This document shows positions 1 to 8,608 of a DNA stretch of 11,310 nt, piece by piece (position 1 is the stretch's first letter; each line of letters opens with the position of its first letter). The position numbers and the translations under genes were made by a program. This stretch comes from Rhodospirillales bacterium (GTDB lineage: Bacteria > Pseudomonadota > Alphaproteobacteria > Micavibrionales > UBA2020), in the NCBI GenBank assembly GCA_023266795.1, contig JAHFPI010000046.1, positions 1-11,310 on the forward strand. Direction: 5' to 3'. The notes beneath the pieces were generated by a model. The model did no database searches, was not told where the DNA came from, and was given only the letters and a program-made list of their open reading frames with translations.

Positions 1-923
1 ACATCCTGTTCGAGAACTATAAAACCGGCGGGCTCGACAAATACGGCCTCGGCTATGAACAACTAAAAAAAGAATTTCCGCGCCTGATCTATTGCTCCCT
101 GACCGGCTTCGGCCACACGGGGCCCTATAAAAACCGTCCGGGATACGATTTCATGATTCAGGGGATGAGCGGCGTCATGAGCCTCAACGGCCCTATCGAA
201 GGGCACCCCTATAAAATGCCGGTTGCCTTTGCCGACATCATGACGGGATTCTACGGCCTGACGGGCATTCTGGCGGCGCTCTACCACCGCGAAAAAACCG
301 GACAGGGGCAATTCATCGACATCTCCCTGCTGGATTCGCAGATCGCCACGCTGACGAATGTGGCGCAGCACTACCTCACCGGCGGCGAAGTGCCGCCGCG
401 GATGGGTAATACGCACCTCAGTATTGTGCCCTATGAGACCTTCGAGGCTTCTGATGGCCATATCATTCTGGCCGTTGGCAACGACCACCAGTACCAGCAT
501 TTCTGCGATTTTGCGGGAAGACCGGAACTGAGCCAGGACGCCCGTTTCGCCACAAACCAGAACCGCGTCAAAAACCGCAGCGTTCTGGTGCCGATCATCC
601 GTGACATCATAATACAGCACCCGTGCGCCTATTGGCTTGAGGGACTGGAAAAACTGGGGGTCCCCTGCGGCCCCGTCAATACGCTCGATCAGGTCTTTGC
701 CGATCCGCAGGTGCGGGCGCGCGGGATGACGATAAAGATGGCGCATCCGGCAGCGCCGGAGCCCGTGACCCTGATCGCCAATCCGCTGCGGCTGTCGGAA
801 ACGCCGGTCTCTTACCGTCACGCACCTCCGGCGCTCGGCGGAGATACGCAGCACATTCTCAAAAATGAACTCGGAATGAGTGACGACGATATAACGCAAC
901 TCAGAAAAAAAGGCGTGGTGTGA
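1..923 (+). CDS. CaiB/BaiF family CoA-transferase, 5'-truncated by the window edge
   Basis: The frame is open from the first base (first full codon at position 3) to TGA at 921-923, so the start lies upstream of the window. About 306 residues are visible; family members are usually about 400, so roughly the first quarter is missing. CaiB/BaiF (family III) enzymes move CoA between carboxylic acids through an aspartyl-CoA thioester intermediate in the cytoplasm. Visible family signatures are ENYKTGGLDKYGLGYEQL at the left edge, SLTGFGHTGPY, GYDFMIQGMSGVMS, and GQGQFIDISLLD (codons about 300-335). The last Asp of that motif, codon 333-335, fits the catalytic aspartate of the family. The C-terminal half carries the typical GVPCGPVNTLDQVFADPQV segment. 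The sequence resembles the formyl-CoA/succinyl-CoA transferase and carnitine dehydratase/alpha-methylacyl-CoA racemase groups, but the substrate cannot be assigned. The stop is one base before the pyrB start, which suggests shared transcription; no functional link to pyrimidine synthesis is evident. Confidence 0.93.
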   Translation, partial: ILFENYKTGGLDKYGLGYEQLKKEFPRLIYCSLTGFGHTGPYKNRPGYDFMIQGMSGVMSLNGPIEGHPYKMPVAFADIMTGFYGLTGILAALYHREKTGQGQFIDISLLDSQIATLTNVAQHYLTGGEVPPRMGNTHLSIVPYETFEASDGHIILAVGNDHQYQHFCDFAGRPELSQDARFATNQNRVKNRSVLVPIIRDIIIQHPCAYWLEGLEKLGVPCGPVNTLDQVFADPQVRARGMTIKMAHPAAPEPVTLIANPLRLSETPVSYRHAPPALGGDTQHILKNELGMSDDDITQLRKKGVV

Positions 924-924
924 G

Positions 925-1860
925 ATGCCAGACAATATTATAAAAAAACCTGCACCAAAAATGACTTTTCCCCACCATGATCTCACCGGTATCGACGCAC
1001 TCGCCCGTCAGGATATTTCATCCATTTTTGATCTTGCTGAAAGCTATATCGGCGCGAAAACCTCCGCACAGCTCAAGGGATTGGCGCTCATCAACCTGTT
1101 CCTTGAAAACTCCACCCGTACCCGTATCTCCTTTGAAATGGCTGCTAAACGCCTTGGCGCAGACGTTATTAATATGTCCGCCGAAGGCTCATCTATTAAA
1201 AAAGGGGAGAGCTTCATTGATACCCTGAAAACGCTGAATGCGATGCGTCCGGATATTTTTGTCATCCGTCACAGCGAGGAAGGCTCTGCCGCCAAAGCCG
1301 CTGAGATCATGGACTGCCCTGTTATTAATGCCGGCGACGGTATCCGCGAACACCCGACACAGGCGCTGCTGGATGCGCTCACCCTCCGCCGCCACTTCGG
1401 ACGGCTTGACGGGCTGAACGTGACCATCTGCGGCGATATTCTCCACAGCCGCGTCGCCCATTCCAACGGCATCCTGTTGAAAAAAATGGGCGCTAACGTC
1501 AGATGGGTCGGGCCGCAGGAGCTTCTGCCCGCCGGCCTCGATAACGCGACAACAAGCCTGACGGAAGGATTGCGAGGCGCCGATGCGGTGATGGCCTTGC
1601 GCATCCAGAAAGAACGCCTGCAAAAACTGCTTTCTTTCACCGAAGAGGATTATTTTAAAAATTACGGCCTGACAGCGGAAAAACTAAAATCGGCAAAAGA
1701 GAACGCCGTTGTGCTGCATCCCGGCCCGATAAACCGGGGCATCGAAATCGACGCTGCCCTCGCCGATGACCCGAAACGCAGTCTTATAAACACGCAGGTC
1801 GAAATGGGCGTGGCGGTGCGCATGGCTTGTCTTGATCTGCTCACCCGTGATAGAAGGTAA
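925..1860 (+). CDS. pyrB: Aspartate carbamoyltransferase catalytic chain (ATCase)
   Basis: ATCase condenses carbamoyl phosphate with L-aspartate to N-carbamoyl-L-aspartate, the first committed step of pyrimidine synthesis, in the cytoplasm. The 311 residues are the normal catalytic-chain length. The carbamoyl-phosphate loop STRTR is at residues 63-67. The mobile loop SSIKKGES (about 89-96) supplies the Ser and Lys that reach into the neighbouring subunit's active site. HPTQ is at 143-146, and the aspartate-domain motif HPGPINRG at 265-272. MALRIQKER, also in the second domain, fits ATCase rather than ornithine carbamoyltransferase. The ATG at 925 follows the upstream stop by one base. Only a weak AGG lies 11 nt upstream, so translation may depend on coupling. 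No pyrI regulatory-chain gene is visible. The next gene is plsY, 4 nt downstream; pyrC, a frequent partner at this spot in alphaproteobacteria, is absent. Confidence 0.97.
   Translation: MPDNIIKKPAPKMTFPHHDLTGIDALARQDISSIFDLAESYIGAKTSAQLKGLALINLFLENSTRTRISFEMAAKRLGADVINMSAEGSSIKKGESFIDTLKTLNAMRPDIFVIRHSEEGSAAKAAEIMDCPVINAGDGIREHPTQALLDALTLRRHFGRLDGLNVTICGDILHSRVAHSNGILLKKMGANVRWVGPQELLPAGLDNATTSLTEGLRGADAVMALRIQKERLQKLLSFTEEDYFKNYGLTAEKLKSAKENAVVLHPGPINRGIEIDAALADDPKRSLINTQVEMGVAVRMACLDLLTRDRR
1852..1857 (+). promoter_or_regulatory. Ribosome binding site deciding the plsY start
   Basis: AGAAGG lies 7 nt before ATG 1865. It favours that start over the in-frame ATG at 1832, which lies within pyrB. 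Confidence 0.6.
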
Positions 1861-1864
1861 CGTC

Positions 1865-2497
1865 ATGTCCCTGATTTTAACGCACCATCCTATCGTCTGG
1901 CAGCTGGTCATTTTCACCTTCATCTGCGGCTATCTTTCCGGCAGCGTGCCTTACGGACTGCTGCTCGGAAAAATGTTTGGGCTGGGCGACATCCGCAAGG
2001 CGGGGTCGGGCAACATCGGCGCCACTAACGTATTGAGGGTCGGCGGCAAAAAACTGGCTATTCTCACATTGCTGCTGGACGGGCTGAAAGGCGCCATCCC
2101 CGTCCTGATTGCCGGACGGGTCCACATGGACTACGCAATAGTGGCCGCGTTCGGGGCTTTTATCGGCCATTTGTTTCCGGTATGGCTGCGGTTTAAGGGC
2201 GGCAAGGGTGTCGCGGTGGCGCTGGGAATCTCTTTCGCCCTGTCATGGAAAGTCGGATTGATCCTGTGCCTGATCTGGCTCGCCGTTGCGCTGGTCAGCA
2301 AATATTCATCGCTGTCGGCCCTTGTCGCTTTTGGCCTGTCGCCGATTGTCGCAGGACTCATGACGGCTGACATCCAGATTATCACAGTACTGTTTTTTAT
2401 TGCCGTCATGGTATGGGCCAAACACCACGGTAATATCCGGCGCCTGCTTGACGGCAGCGAAAGCAAGATCAATCTTAAAAAAGCCTCAGCTCCATGA
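1865..2497 (+). CDS. plsY: Glycerol-3-phosphate acyltransferase PlsY
   Basis: PlsY is an integral inner-membrane enzyme. It transfers an acyl group from acyl-phosphate (made by PlsX) to glycerol-3-phosphate, giving lysophosphatidic acid, the first step of phospholipid synthesis. The 210-residue protein has several hydrophobic membrane segments and the three cytoplasmic family motifs. These are SGSVPYG followed by GSGNIGATNVLR (from residue 47), GHLFPVWLRFKGGKGVA (from residue 101, with KGGKG at 111-115), and NIRRLLDGSE near the C-terminus. The start at 1865 is chosen because AGAAGG (1852-1857) sits 7 nt upstream and the protein then opens directly into the first membrane helix. An in-frame ATG at 1832 would add 11 polar residues and lie inside the end of pyrB. 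The stop overlaps the dprA start as ATGA. Confidence 0.97.
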   Translation: MSLILTHHPIVWQLVIFTFICGYLSGSVPYGLLLGKMFGLGDIRKAGSGNIGATNVLRVGGKKLAILTLLLDGLKGAIPVLIAGRVHMDYAIVAAFGAFIGHLFPVWLRFKGGKGVAVALGISFALSWKVGLILCLIWLAVALVSKYSSLSALVAFGLSPIVAGLMTADIQIITVLFFIAVMVWAKHHGNIRRLLDGSESKINLKKASAP

Positions 2498-3618
2498 CAC
2501 GGCATCCGCTGAGCGCAAAAGAAAAACTCGCCTGGCTGCGCCTGTCACGCACCGAAAATATCGGCCCGATCACTTTTTATAAACTGCTGGAGCGTTTTGG
2601 TTCAGCAGAATCAACCCTTAAAGCCCTGCCTGACCTCGCCAAACGCGGCGGCAGGCTGGACGGTCTAAAGGCTTTTGCCGCTGACCTTGCCGAAAAAGAA
2701 CTGGAACAAATTACAAAGCACGGCGCAAGACTGATTGCGCGCGACGAACCGGAATATCCGCCGTTGCTGGCGCAGCTTGAAGACGCGCCACCGCTGGTCG
2801 CCGTTCTGGGGCAGACCGCCCTTCTGTCAAAACTCTCTCTGGGTGTCGTCGGTGCGCGCAACGCCTCTCTCACCGGCCGCAAGATCGCCGAAGATTTTTC
2901 GCGCAAAGTAGCGGCGGCGGGATATATCATCGTCTCCGGCCTAGCGCGTGGCATCGACACCAGCGCCCATACCGCCGCTCTCGACACCGGAACAATCGCC
3001 GTCGTCGCCGGCGGCATTGATGTGATCTACCCGAAAGAAAATGAAGCGCTCTACCGGCAAATCGCCGAACAGGGCGCCATCATCGCTGAAAGCCCGTTCG
3101 GCACCGAACCGCTCGCACGGCACTTCCCGCGCCGCAACCGGCTGATTTCAGGATTAAGCCTTGGCGTTCTGGTAGTGGAGGCGGCCATAAAATCCGGCTC
3201 GCTCATTACCGCCCGCATGGCGGCGGAGCAGAACCGCGAGGTTTTTGCCGTCCCCGGCTCGCCGCTGGACCCGCGCGCCGAAGGCACGAACAAACTTATT
3301 CAGGAGGGCGCCCATCTCGCGCTCAGCGCCGATGACATTATCCGCGAATTAAAAAGCCTGCGTCTCCGCCCGATGAACGACCCGCCGGGCGCGCCGTGGC
3401 AGGGAGCGCCGGATCTCTTTGATCCAACCGCCGCCAAAGAGCCTAACGAATCGTTGCGCGCAAAAATTCTGGAAATATTAAGTCACACGCCCGTCCAGAT
3501 AGACGAGGTTATCCGGGCCTCCGGAGCGCCGGTAAGTGAAGTTTTAATCGTCATTCTGGAATTAGAGCTCGCAGGACGTATTGAAAGACAGCCGGGAAAT
3601 AAGGTAAACCTGATATAG
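2494..3618 (+). CDS. dprA: DNA-processing protein DprA (Smf)
   Basis: DprA binds incoming single-stranded DNA in the cytoplasm and loads RecA during natural transformation. It is also widely kept in bacteria not known to be competent. The 374 residues are a normal length. The N-terminal 60-70 residues (LSRTENIGPITFYKLLERFG) form the SAM/HhH-like domain. The Rossmann-like core follows with GVVGARNASLTGRK (GAR instead of the commoner GSR), SGLARGIDTSAH at residues 148-159, FPRRNRLISG from 211, GSLITARMAAEQNREVFAVP, and PGSPLDPRAEGTNKLI. The last 60 or so residues (IDEVIRASGAPVSEVLIVILELELAG, given here in the two halves IDEVIRASGAPVSEV and LIVILELELAG) form the winged-helix DML1-like domain. 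ATG 2494 overlaps the plsY stop by four bases and has no clear Shine-Dalgarno sequence, so translational coupling is likely. The stop is TAG at 3616-3618. Confidence 0.96.
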   Translation: MTRHPLSAKEKLAWLRLSRTENIGPITFYKLLERFGSAESTLKALPDLAKRGGRLDGLKAFAADLAEKELEQITKHGARLIARDEPEYPPLLAQLEDAPPLVAVLGQTALLSKLSLGVVGARNASLTGRKIAEDFSRKVAAAGYIIVSGLARGIDTSAHTAALDTGTIAVVAGGIDVIYPKENEALYRQIAEQGAIIAESPFGTEPLARHFPRRNRLISGLSLGVLVVEAAIKSGSLITARMAAEQNREVFAVPGSPLDPRAEGTNKLIQEGAHLALSADDIIRELKSLRLRPMNDPPGAPWQGAPDLFDPTAAKEPNESLRAKILEILSHTPVQIDEVIRASGAPVSEVLIVILELELAGRIERQPGNKVNLI

Positions 3619-3633
3619 GACATATATTATAAT
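3605..3633 (+). promoter_or_regulatory. Candidate sigma70-like promoter ahead of topA
   Basis: A perfect TATAAT hexamer is at 3628-3633, in the only multi-base gap of the gene train. Seventeen bases upstream is TAAACC (3605-3610), a poor -35 match of 3/6, which lies inside the end of dprA. No extended -10 TG is present. Transcription would start near 3640, about 30 nt before the topA start. It may give topA-rnr extra transcription independent of pyrB. The call rests on the -10 alone. Confidence 0.4.
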
Positions 3634-3660
3634 GTATCCGCACCGGATAAGGAAATCGCA

Positions 3661-3665
3661 AAGGG
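3661..3665 (+). promoter_or_regulatory. Ribosome binding site of topA
   Basis: AAGGG is placed 6 nt before ATG 3672, at normal spacing. It is one of the clearer Shine-Dalgarno sequences of the plus-strand train and supports the chosen topA start. Confidence 0.6.
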
Positions 3666-3671
3666 TAACTA

Positions 3672-6317
3672 ATGGCCGCGCATAATCTTGTTATTGTCGA
3701 ATCGCCTGCCAAGGCGAAAACCATCAATAAATATCTCGGGCCCGATTATACCGTCGTGGCCAGCTTCGGGCATATCCGCGACCTGCCCGCCAAAAACGGC
3801 TCGGTCGATCCGGAGAACGGATTCGCCATGCAGTGGGAACTGGGCGAGCGCTCCGGCAAGCCGCTCGGCGAAATCCTCTCCAACGCCAAAAAAGTCGATA
3901 CCATTTATCTCGCAACCGACCCGGACCGCGAGGGCGAAGCCATCTCATGGCATATCACCGAATACCTGAAGGAAAAAAATATCGCGCAGAAGGTTTCCAT
4001 CAAGCGCGTCGCCTTCCACGAAATCACCAAGGCCGCCGTGCAGGAAGCCTTCACCCACGCCCGCGAGGTCGACCGCAATCTGGTCGATGCTTACCTCGCG
4101 CGCCGCGCGCTGGACTATCTGGTCGGCTTCACCCTCTCGCCGGTTTTGTGGCGGAAGCTGCCAGGCTCGCGTTCCGCCGGACGCGTGCAATCCGTCGCGC
4201 TGCGCCTGATCTGCGAGCGTGAAGCGGAAATAGAAGTGTTCAAGCCGGAGGAATACTGGTCGATAGAAGCCATGCTCGCCACCAAAGAGGGAAAAATCTT
4301 CACGTCGCGTCTGACGGCGCTTGACGGCAAAAAAATCGACAAGATGACCATTAACTCGAAAGCGATGGCGGATACCGCCGTCGGCCGCATCAAGGGGCAA
4401 AATTATAAAGTCGCCACGATTGAAAAGAAGCAGGTCAGGCGCAACCCCTATCCGCCGTTCATCACCTCGACCCTGCAGCAGGAAGCGTCGCGCAAGCTGC
4501 GGTTCAGCGCGACCAAAACCATGCGCACCGCGCAGAAACTTTATGAAGGGGTGGACATCGGCGGCGAAACGGTCGGCCTTATCACCTACATGAGAACGGA
4601 CGGCGTGACGCTCAGCAACGAAGCCATCACCTCCGCCCGCAGCCTCATCAAAAACAAAATCGGCGACAATTACCTGCCCGAAAGCCCCCGCGCCTATAAA
4701 TCGAAAGTCAAAAACGCGCAGGAAGCGCACGAAGCCATCCGCCCCACCGATGTTTTCCGCACGCCGGAAAGCGTCGCCTCCGCTCTCGGCGACGATGAGG
4801 CTAAACTTTATGAACTGATCTGGAAACGCACCGTCGCCTGCCAGATGGAAAGCGCCGTGCTCGATCAGGTCTCCGTCGACATTATCAACAGCGACGGCAA
4901 GGTCGTGCTGCATGCCACCGGCTCGATCATCGCGTTTGACGGTTTCCTGAAACTTTACCGCGAAGAAACGGAAGACGACGACAAGGACGCCGCCGAGGAA
5001 GAGCGCCGCCTGCCTGCCCTGAAAGAAGGCGATGTCCTACAGCTTTCCGACATCGTGCCGAACCAGCACTTCACCCAGCCCGCGCCGCGTTTCACCGAGG
5101 CGAGCCTGGTCAAAAAACTGGAAGAGCTCGGCATCGGGCGCCCCTCGACCTATGCCAGCATCATGCAGGTCCTGCAGGACCGCGAATACGTGAAGCTCGA
5201 TCAGCGCCGCTTCATCCCCGAAAGCCGTGGGCGGATCGTCACCGCTTTCCTGATAAACTTTTTCAAGCGCTATGTTGAATACGACTTCACCGCCAAGCTG
5301 GAAGAACAGCTCGATGAAATTTCCGCCGGAGAAACCGAGTATAAAAAAGTTCTCGGCGAGTTCTGGGCGGCCTTTTCCGATGCCGTCGGCAAAACCAAAG
5401 ACCTCACCATCACCGAAGTCATCACCGCGCTCGACCATGATCTGGAGCCCTTCCTTTATCCCAGCGAAGGCGACAAAGCCCGCGTCTGCCCGAAATGCAC
5501 CACAGGCAAACTGAGCCTGAAGCTCGGTAAATTCGGCGCCTTCGTCGGCTGCTCGGCCTATCCGGAATGCCGCTATACCCGCCCCGTCCTTTCCTCCGCC
5601 GCCGACGGTGACGCGCAGGGCGGCGAGGACATGGGCCCGAAAGAACTGGGGCTCGACCCGAAAACCGGCATGATGATCACGCTCCGGCGCGGCCCTTACG
5701 GTCCCTATGTCCAGCTGGGACCAGCCGCCGTTGCTGCGGCGGATGCGCCTGCCGCAGCGCCGGTTGAAGAAGCTCCGGCGGACGGGAAAAAAGCCAAGAA
5801 AAAGAAAAAACCCGCTGTCGAAAAGCCCAAGCGCGCGCCCATACCGCGCAACATGGATTCCAGCACCATCGACCTGCAAAAGGCCATTGCGCTTCTCGGC
5901 CTGCCGCGCGAAGTCGGGCTGCATCCCGAATCCGGCGAGATGATCAAGGCCGGAATCGGCCGCTTCGGCCCGTTCCTTGTGCATCAGGGAAAATTCAAAT
6001 CAATCCCCGCCGATGACCCGGATGGCGTCCTGACCATCGGCCTCAACCGCGCCGTCGACCTACTCGCGCAGCAGAGCAAGAGCCGCAACGGGTTCGGCAC
6101 GCTCAGGGAACTGGGCAACCATCCTGACGACGACAAGCCCGTCACTGTCAGCAAAGGCCGCTTCGGCCCTTACATCAAGCACGGCTCCGTCAACGCCACG
6201 CTCCCCAAGTCCATGACGGTGGAAGACGTGACGCTGGCGCAGGCGCTTGAACTGATCGCCGCCAAGAAACCGGCTAAAGCCGGCAGTAAGCCGCGCAAAA
6301 AGGCCAAGAAAGCTTGA
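3672..6317 (+). CDS. topA: DNA topoisomerase I (type IA, omega protein)
   Basis: TopA relaxes negatively supercoiled DNA by cutting and passing one strand through a 5'-phosphotyrosine link. The 881 residues are close to the family's usual length. The Toprim domain opens with LVIVESPAKAKTI (catalytic Glu10) and contains TDPDREG (metal-binding Asp83 and Asp85). The active-site tyrosine is Tyr306 in ITYMRTDG. EELGIGRPSTYASIMQ belongs to the core arch. The C-terminal part has one four-cysteine zinc ribbon (Cys606, Cys609, Cys627, Cys633). Repeated Gly-rich units follow: GPYGPYVQLG, GRFGPFLVHQGKFKSIP and GRFGPYIKHG. Between the first and second repeats, residues about 683-724 form an Ala/Pro-rich stretch followed by a Lys run, a probably disordered basic linker. 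The extreme C-terminus is also Lys-rich. The TGA stop overlaps the TTG start of rnr. Confidence 0.98.
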   Translation: MAAHNLVIVESPAKAKTINKYLGPDYTVVASFGHIRDLPAKNGSVDPENGFAMQWELGERSGKPLGEILSNAKKVDTIYLATDPDREGEAISWHITEYLKEKNIAQKVSIKRVAFHEITKAAVQEAFTHAREVDRNLVDAYLARRALDYLVGFTLSPVLWRKLPGSRSAGRVQSVALRLICEREAEIEVFKPEEYWSIEAMLATKEGKIFTSRLTALDGKKIDKMTINSKAMADTAVGRIKGQNYKVATIEKKQVRRNPYPPFITSTLQQEASRKLRFSATKTMRTAQKLYEGVDIGGETVGLITYMRTDGVTLSNEAITSARSLIKNKIGDNYLPESPRAYKSKVKNAQEAHEAIRPTDVFRTPESVASALGDDEAKLYELIWKRTVACQMESAVLDQVSVDIINSDGKVVLHATGSIIAFDGFLKLYREETEDDDKDAAEEERRLPALKEGDVLQLSDIVPNQHFTQPAPRFTEASLVKKLEELGIGRPSTYASIMQVLQDREYVKLDQRRFIPESRGRIVTAFLINFFKRYVEYDFTAKLEEQLDEISAGETEYKKVLGEFWAAFSDAVGKTKDLTITEVITALDHDLEPFLYPSEGDKARVCPKCTTGKLSLKLGKFGAFVGCSAYPECRYTRPVLSSAADGDAQGGEDMGPKELGLDPKTGMMITLRRGPYGPYVQLGPAAVAAADAPAAAPVEEAPADGKKAKKKKKPAVEKPKRAPIPRNMDSSTIDLQKAIALLGLPREVGLHPESGEMIKAGIGRFGPFLVHQGKFKSIPADDPDGVLTIGLNRAVDLLAQQSKSRNGFGTLRELGNHPDDDKPVTVSKGRFGPYIKHGSVNATLPKSMTVEDVTLAQALELIAAKKPAKAGSKPRKKAKKA

Positions 6318-8608
6318 GTAAAAAACCATATCCGGCGGGGCTTCCGACAAAAGAGCTCCTGCGTGAATTTATTCATGGCAGCGAAACGCCGCTTAACAAG
6401 CGCGACATCGCCCGCGCCTTCGGCCTCAAGGGGCAGGACCGGATCGCGCTGAAGCAATTGCTCAGGGAACTGGCGGAAGAAGGCGTTGTCGAAAAGGACA
6501 GCGGGAAATCCTATAAAGCGCCGGAAGCGCTGCCCGAAACCGGACTGGTGGAGGTCGTGGGTCTGGACGTCGACGGCGAGCTGATCGCCAAACCGCTGCA
6601 ATGGCAGGGAAAAGGCGCGGCGCCGGTCATCTATGTCATGGACAACCTCCGCGCCGAAGGTTCCATCAATGCCGGCGACCAGATTCTGGTGCGGATGAAG
6701 CGCATTTCCGCTCACGAATACGAAGCCCGCATCCTGAAGGCGCTGGATGACGCCGCCGGACAGATCATCGGCGTGTTCAAGCCTTACAAGGACGGCGGCT
6801 ATGTCTACCCGACCAATAAAAAAATAAAAGAGGATTATTTCATCCCGCGCGAGTACGCCGAAGGATTCTTCGAAGGCGATCTGGTGATGGCGGAACAAAT
6901 TCCGCCCAGCGCCAAATATCCGCGTTCAAAAAAACCGGCGCGGATCGTCAAGCGGCTGGGTAAAAAAGACGACCCGCGCCTGATCAGCCTGATCGCCATT
7001 CATTCCCACAGCATCCCCACCGAGTTTTCCAAGGAGGCTTTGAAAGAAGCCGAGGGCATGAAGGAACCGGATCTTTCCGGCGGGCGCGAGGATCTGCGTG
7101 TCCTCCCCCTCATCACCATCGACGGCGCCGATGCGCGCGATTTTGACGATGCCGTCTTCGCCGAGCCGGATGTCCACCCTGACAACGAAGGTGGCTGGCA
7201 CCTGCTGGTGGCGATTGCCGACGTTTCGTACTATGTGACCCCCAATTCCGCTCTCGACAAAATGGCGTTTGAACGCGGCAATTCCACCTATTTTGCCGAC
7301 CGCGTAGTGCCGATGCTGCCGGAGCGTCTCTCCAATGACTTATGCTCGCTGAAACCACAGGTCAACCGCGCCTGCCTCGCCTGCCATTTATGGATCGACA
7401 GGAACGGCAGGCTGATCGCCCACAAATTCATCCGTGGGCTGATGCGCTCGGCGGCGCGGCTCACCTACGAGGAAGTGGAGAACGCGCACAAGGGCTATCC
7501 GGATGATAAGACCGGCCCGCTGCTGGAGCCGGTGATCAAGCCGCTTTACAAAGCCTACAGTATTTTAAAACGCGCGCGCGAACTGCGCGGCGCGCTGGAA
7601 ATAGACCTGCCCGAGCGCAAGGCGCTGATCGACGACAAAGGCATCGTCACCGCGATCGTGCCGCGCCACCGGCTGGAAAGCCACCAGTTGATCGAAGAAT
7701 TCATGATTCTGGCGAACGTGGCGACGGCAGAGGCGCTGGAAAAAAAGAATGCGCCCTGCATCTACCGCATCCATGACAGCCCTGCCTTCGACCGTCTGGA
7801 AAACACCCGAAACTTCCTGAAGGAAATGGGCTACAGCCTGCCGAAAGCGGAACATTTGCAGCCGAAGAATATCAACCACATCCTGCATCTGTCCGCCGAC
7901 AAGCCGGACAAGGAACTTGTTCATACCCTGCTGCTGCGCACTCAGAGCCAGGCGATTTACAGCCCGGACAATATCGGCCACTTCGGCCTCGCGCTGGAAA
8001 AATACGCGCATTTTACCTCGCCCATCCGCCGCTACGCGGACCTGATGGTGCACCGCTCGCTCGTCCGGTCGCACGGCCTCGGCGCCGGAGGTCTGGAAGA
8101 CTCAGAGAAAGAAACTCTGCATGAAATCGCCGAGCACATCTCCCAGACGGAACGCCGCTCGATGCTGGCTGAACGCGATGTCATGGACCGTTTCACCGCG
8201 CAATATCTCAGCACCAATATCGGCCGTGATTTTCCGGGAAAAGTCAGCGGCGTCACCCATTTCGGGCTGTTCGTGACGCTGGACGAATCGGGCGCCGACG
8301 GCCTTGTGCCGATGCGCAGCCTGCCGCGCGATTACTATGTCCATGATGAAAAACACCACGCGCTGGTCGGAAAAGAAAACGGCCGGAGCTACCGCCTCGC
8401 CCAACGTGTTATCGTGCGGCTGGTGGAAGCCGACCCGCTGCGCGGCAGCACAGTATTCGAAATGCTGGACGCTTTCGGCGCGCCATCAGACAACACGCGG
8501 CCACGGCCACAGGGCAGACGCGACCGCAATTCAAATCGCCGCGAGAAAAATTTCCGCAAAGACGGGAAATCCGGCGACAACCGCCGTAAAAACAAAAAGA
8601 GGCGCTAA
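6314..8608 (+). CDS. rnr: Ribonuclease R, 3'-5' exoribonuclease
   Basis: RNase R processively degrades structured RNA from the 3' end and takes part in RNA turnover and quality control. The 764 residues form, in order, an N-terminal winged-helix domain (about 1-70, TPLNKRDIARAFGLKG), cold-shock/OB domains (about 70-225, including GVFKPYKDGGYVYPTN), the RNB catalytic domain, an S1 domain (from about 640, FPGKVSGVTHFGLFVTLDE) and a strongly basic tail (about 729-764). The catalytic acidic cluster is in IDGADARDFDDAV: Asp270, Asp276, Asp278 and Asp279. FTSPIRRYADLMVHR follows from residue 567. The start is taken as TTG 6314, which forms a TTGA overlap with the topA stop. The next in-frame Met would remove the winged-helix domain. 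AAGAAAG just upstream is a weak ribosome binding site, so coupling to topA is likely. RNase R rather than RNase II is supported by the winged-helix domain and the basic tail. Confidence 0.96.
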   Translation: MSKKPYPAGLPTKELLREFIHGSETPLNKRDIARAFGLKGQDRIALKQLLRELAEEGVVEKDSGKSYKAPEALPETGLVEVVGLDVDGELIAKPLQWQGKGAAPVIYVMDNLRAEGSINAGDQILVRMKRISAHEYEARILKALDDAAGQIIGVFKPYKDGGYVYPTNKKIKEDYFIPREYAEGFFEGDLVMAEQIPPSAKYPRSKKPARIVKRLGKKDDPRLISLIAIHSHSIPTEFSKEALKEAEGMKEPDLSGGREDLRVLPLITIDGADARDFDDAVFAEPDVHPDNEGGWHLLVAIADVSYYVTPNSALDKMAFERGNSTYFADRVVPMLPERLSNDLCSLKPQVNRACLACHLWIDRNGRLIAHKFIRGLMRSAARLTYEEVENAHKGYPDDKTGPLLEPVIKPLYKAYSILKRARELRGALEIDLPERKALIDDKGIVTAIVPRHRLESHQLIEEFMILANVATAEALEKKNAPCIYRIHDSPAFDRLENTRNFLKEMGYSLPKAEHLQPKNINHILHLSADKPDKELVHTLLLRTQSQAIYSPDNIGHFGLALEKYAHFTSPIRRYADLMVHRSLVRSHGLGAGGLEDSEKETLHEIAEHISQTERRSMLAERDVMDRFTAQYLSTNIGRDFPGKVSGVTHFGLFVTLDESGADGLVPMRSLPRDYYVHDEKHHALVGKENGRSYRLAQRVIVRLVEADPLRGSTVFEMLDAFGAPSDNTRPRPQGRRDRNSNRREKNFRKDGKSGDNRRKNKKRR

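Noticed and set aside
63..986. Long minus-strand open frame opposite the CoA-transferase
   Set aside because: It lies antisense to a gene with clear family motifs, has Arg/His-rich content typical of a GC-rich shadow frame, and shows no recognisable domain.
1832..1864. Upstream in-frame ATG for plsY
   Set aside because: ATG 1865 has the better ribosome binding site and gives the normal PlsY N-terminus; the extension is polar and lies within pyrB.
3945..4913. Long minus-strand open frames opposite topA (also 5037-5984)
   Set aside because: They mirror the codon bias of topA, have no family motifs or ribosome binding sites, and topA itself is certain.
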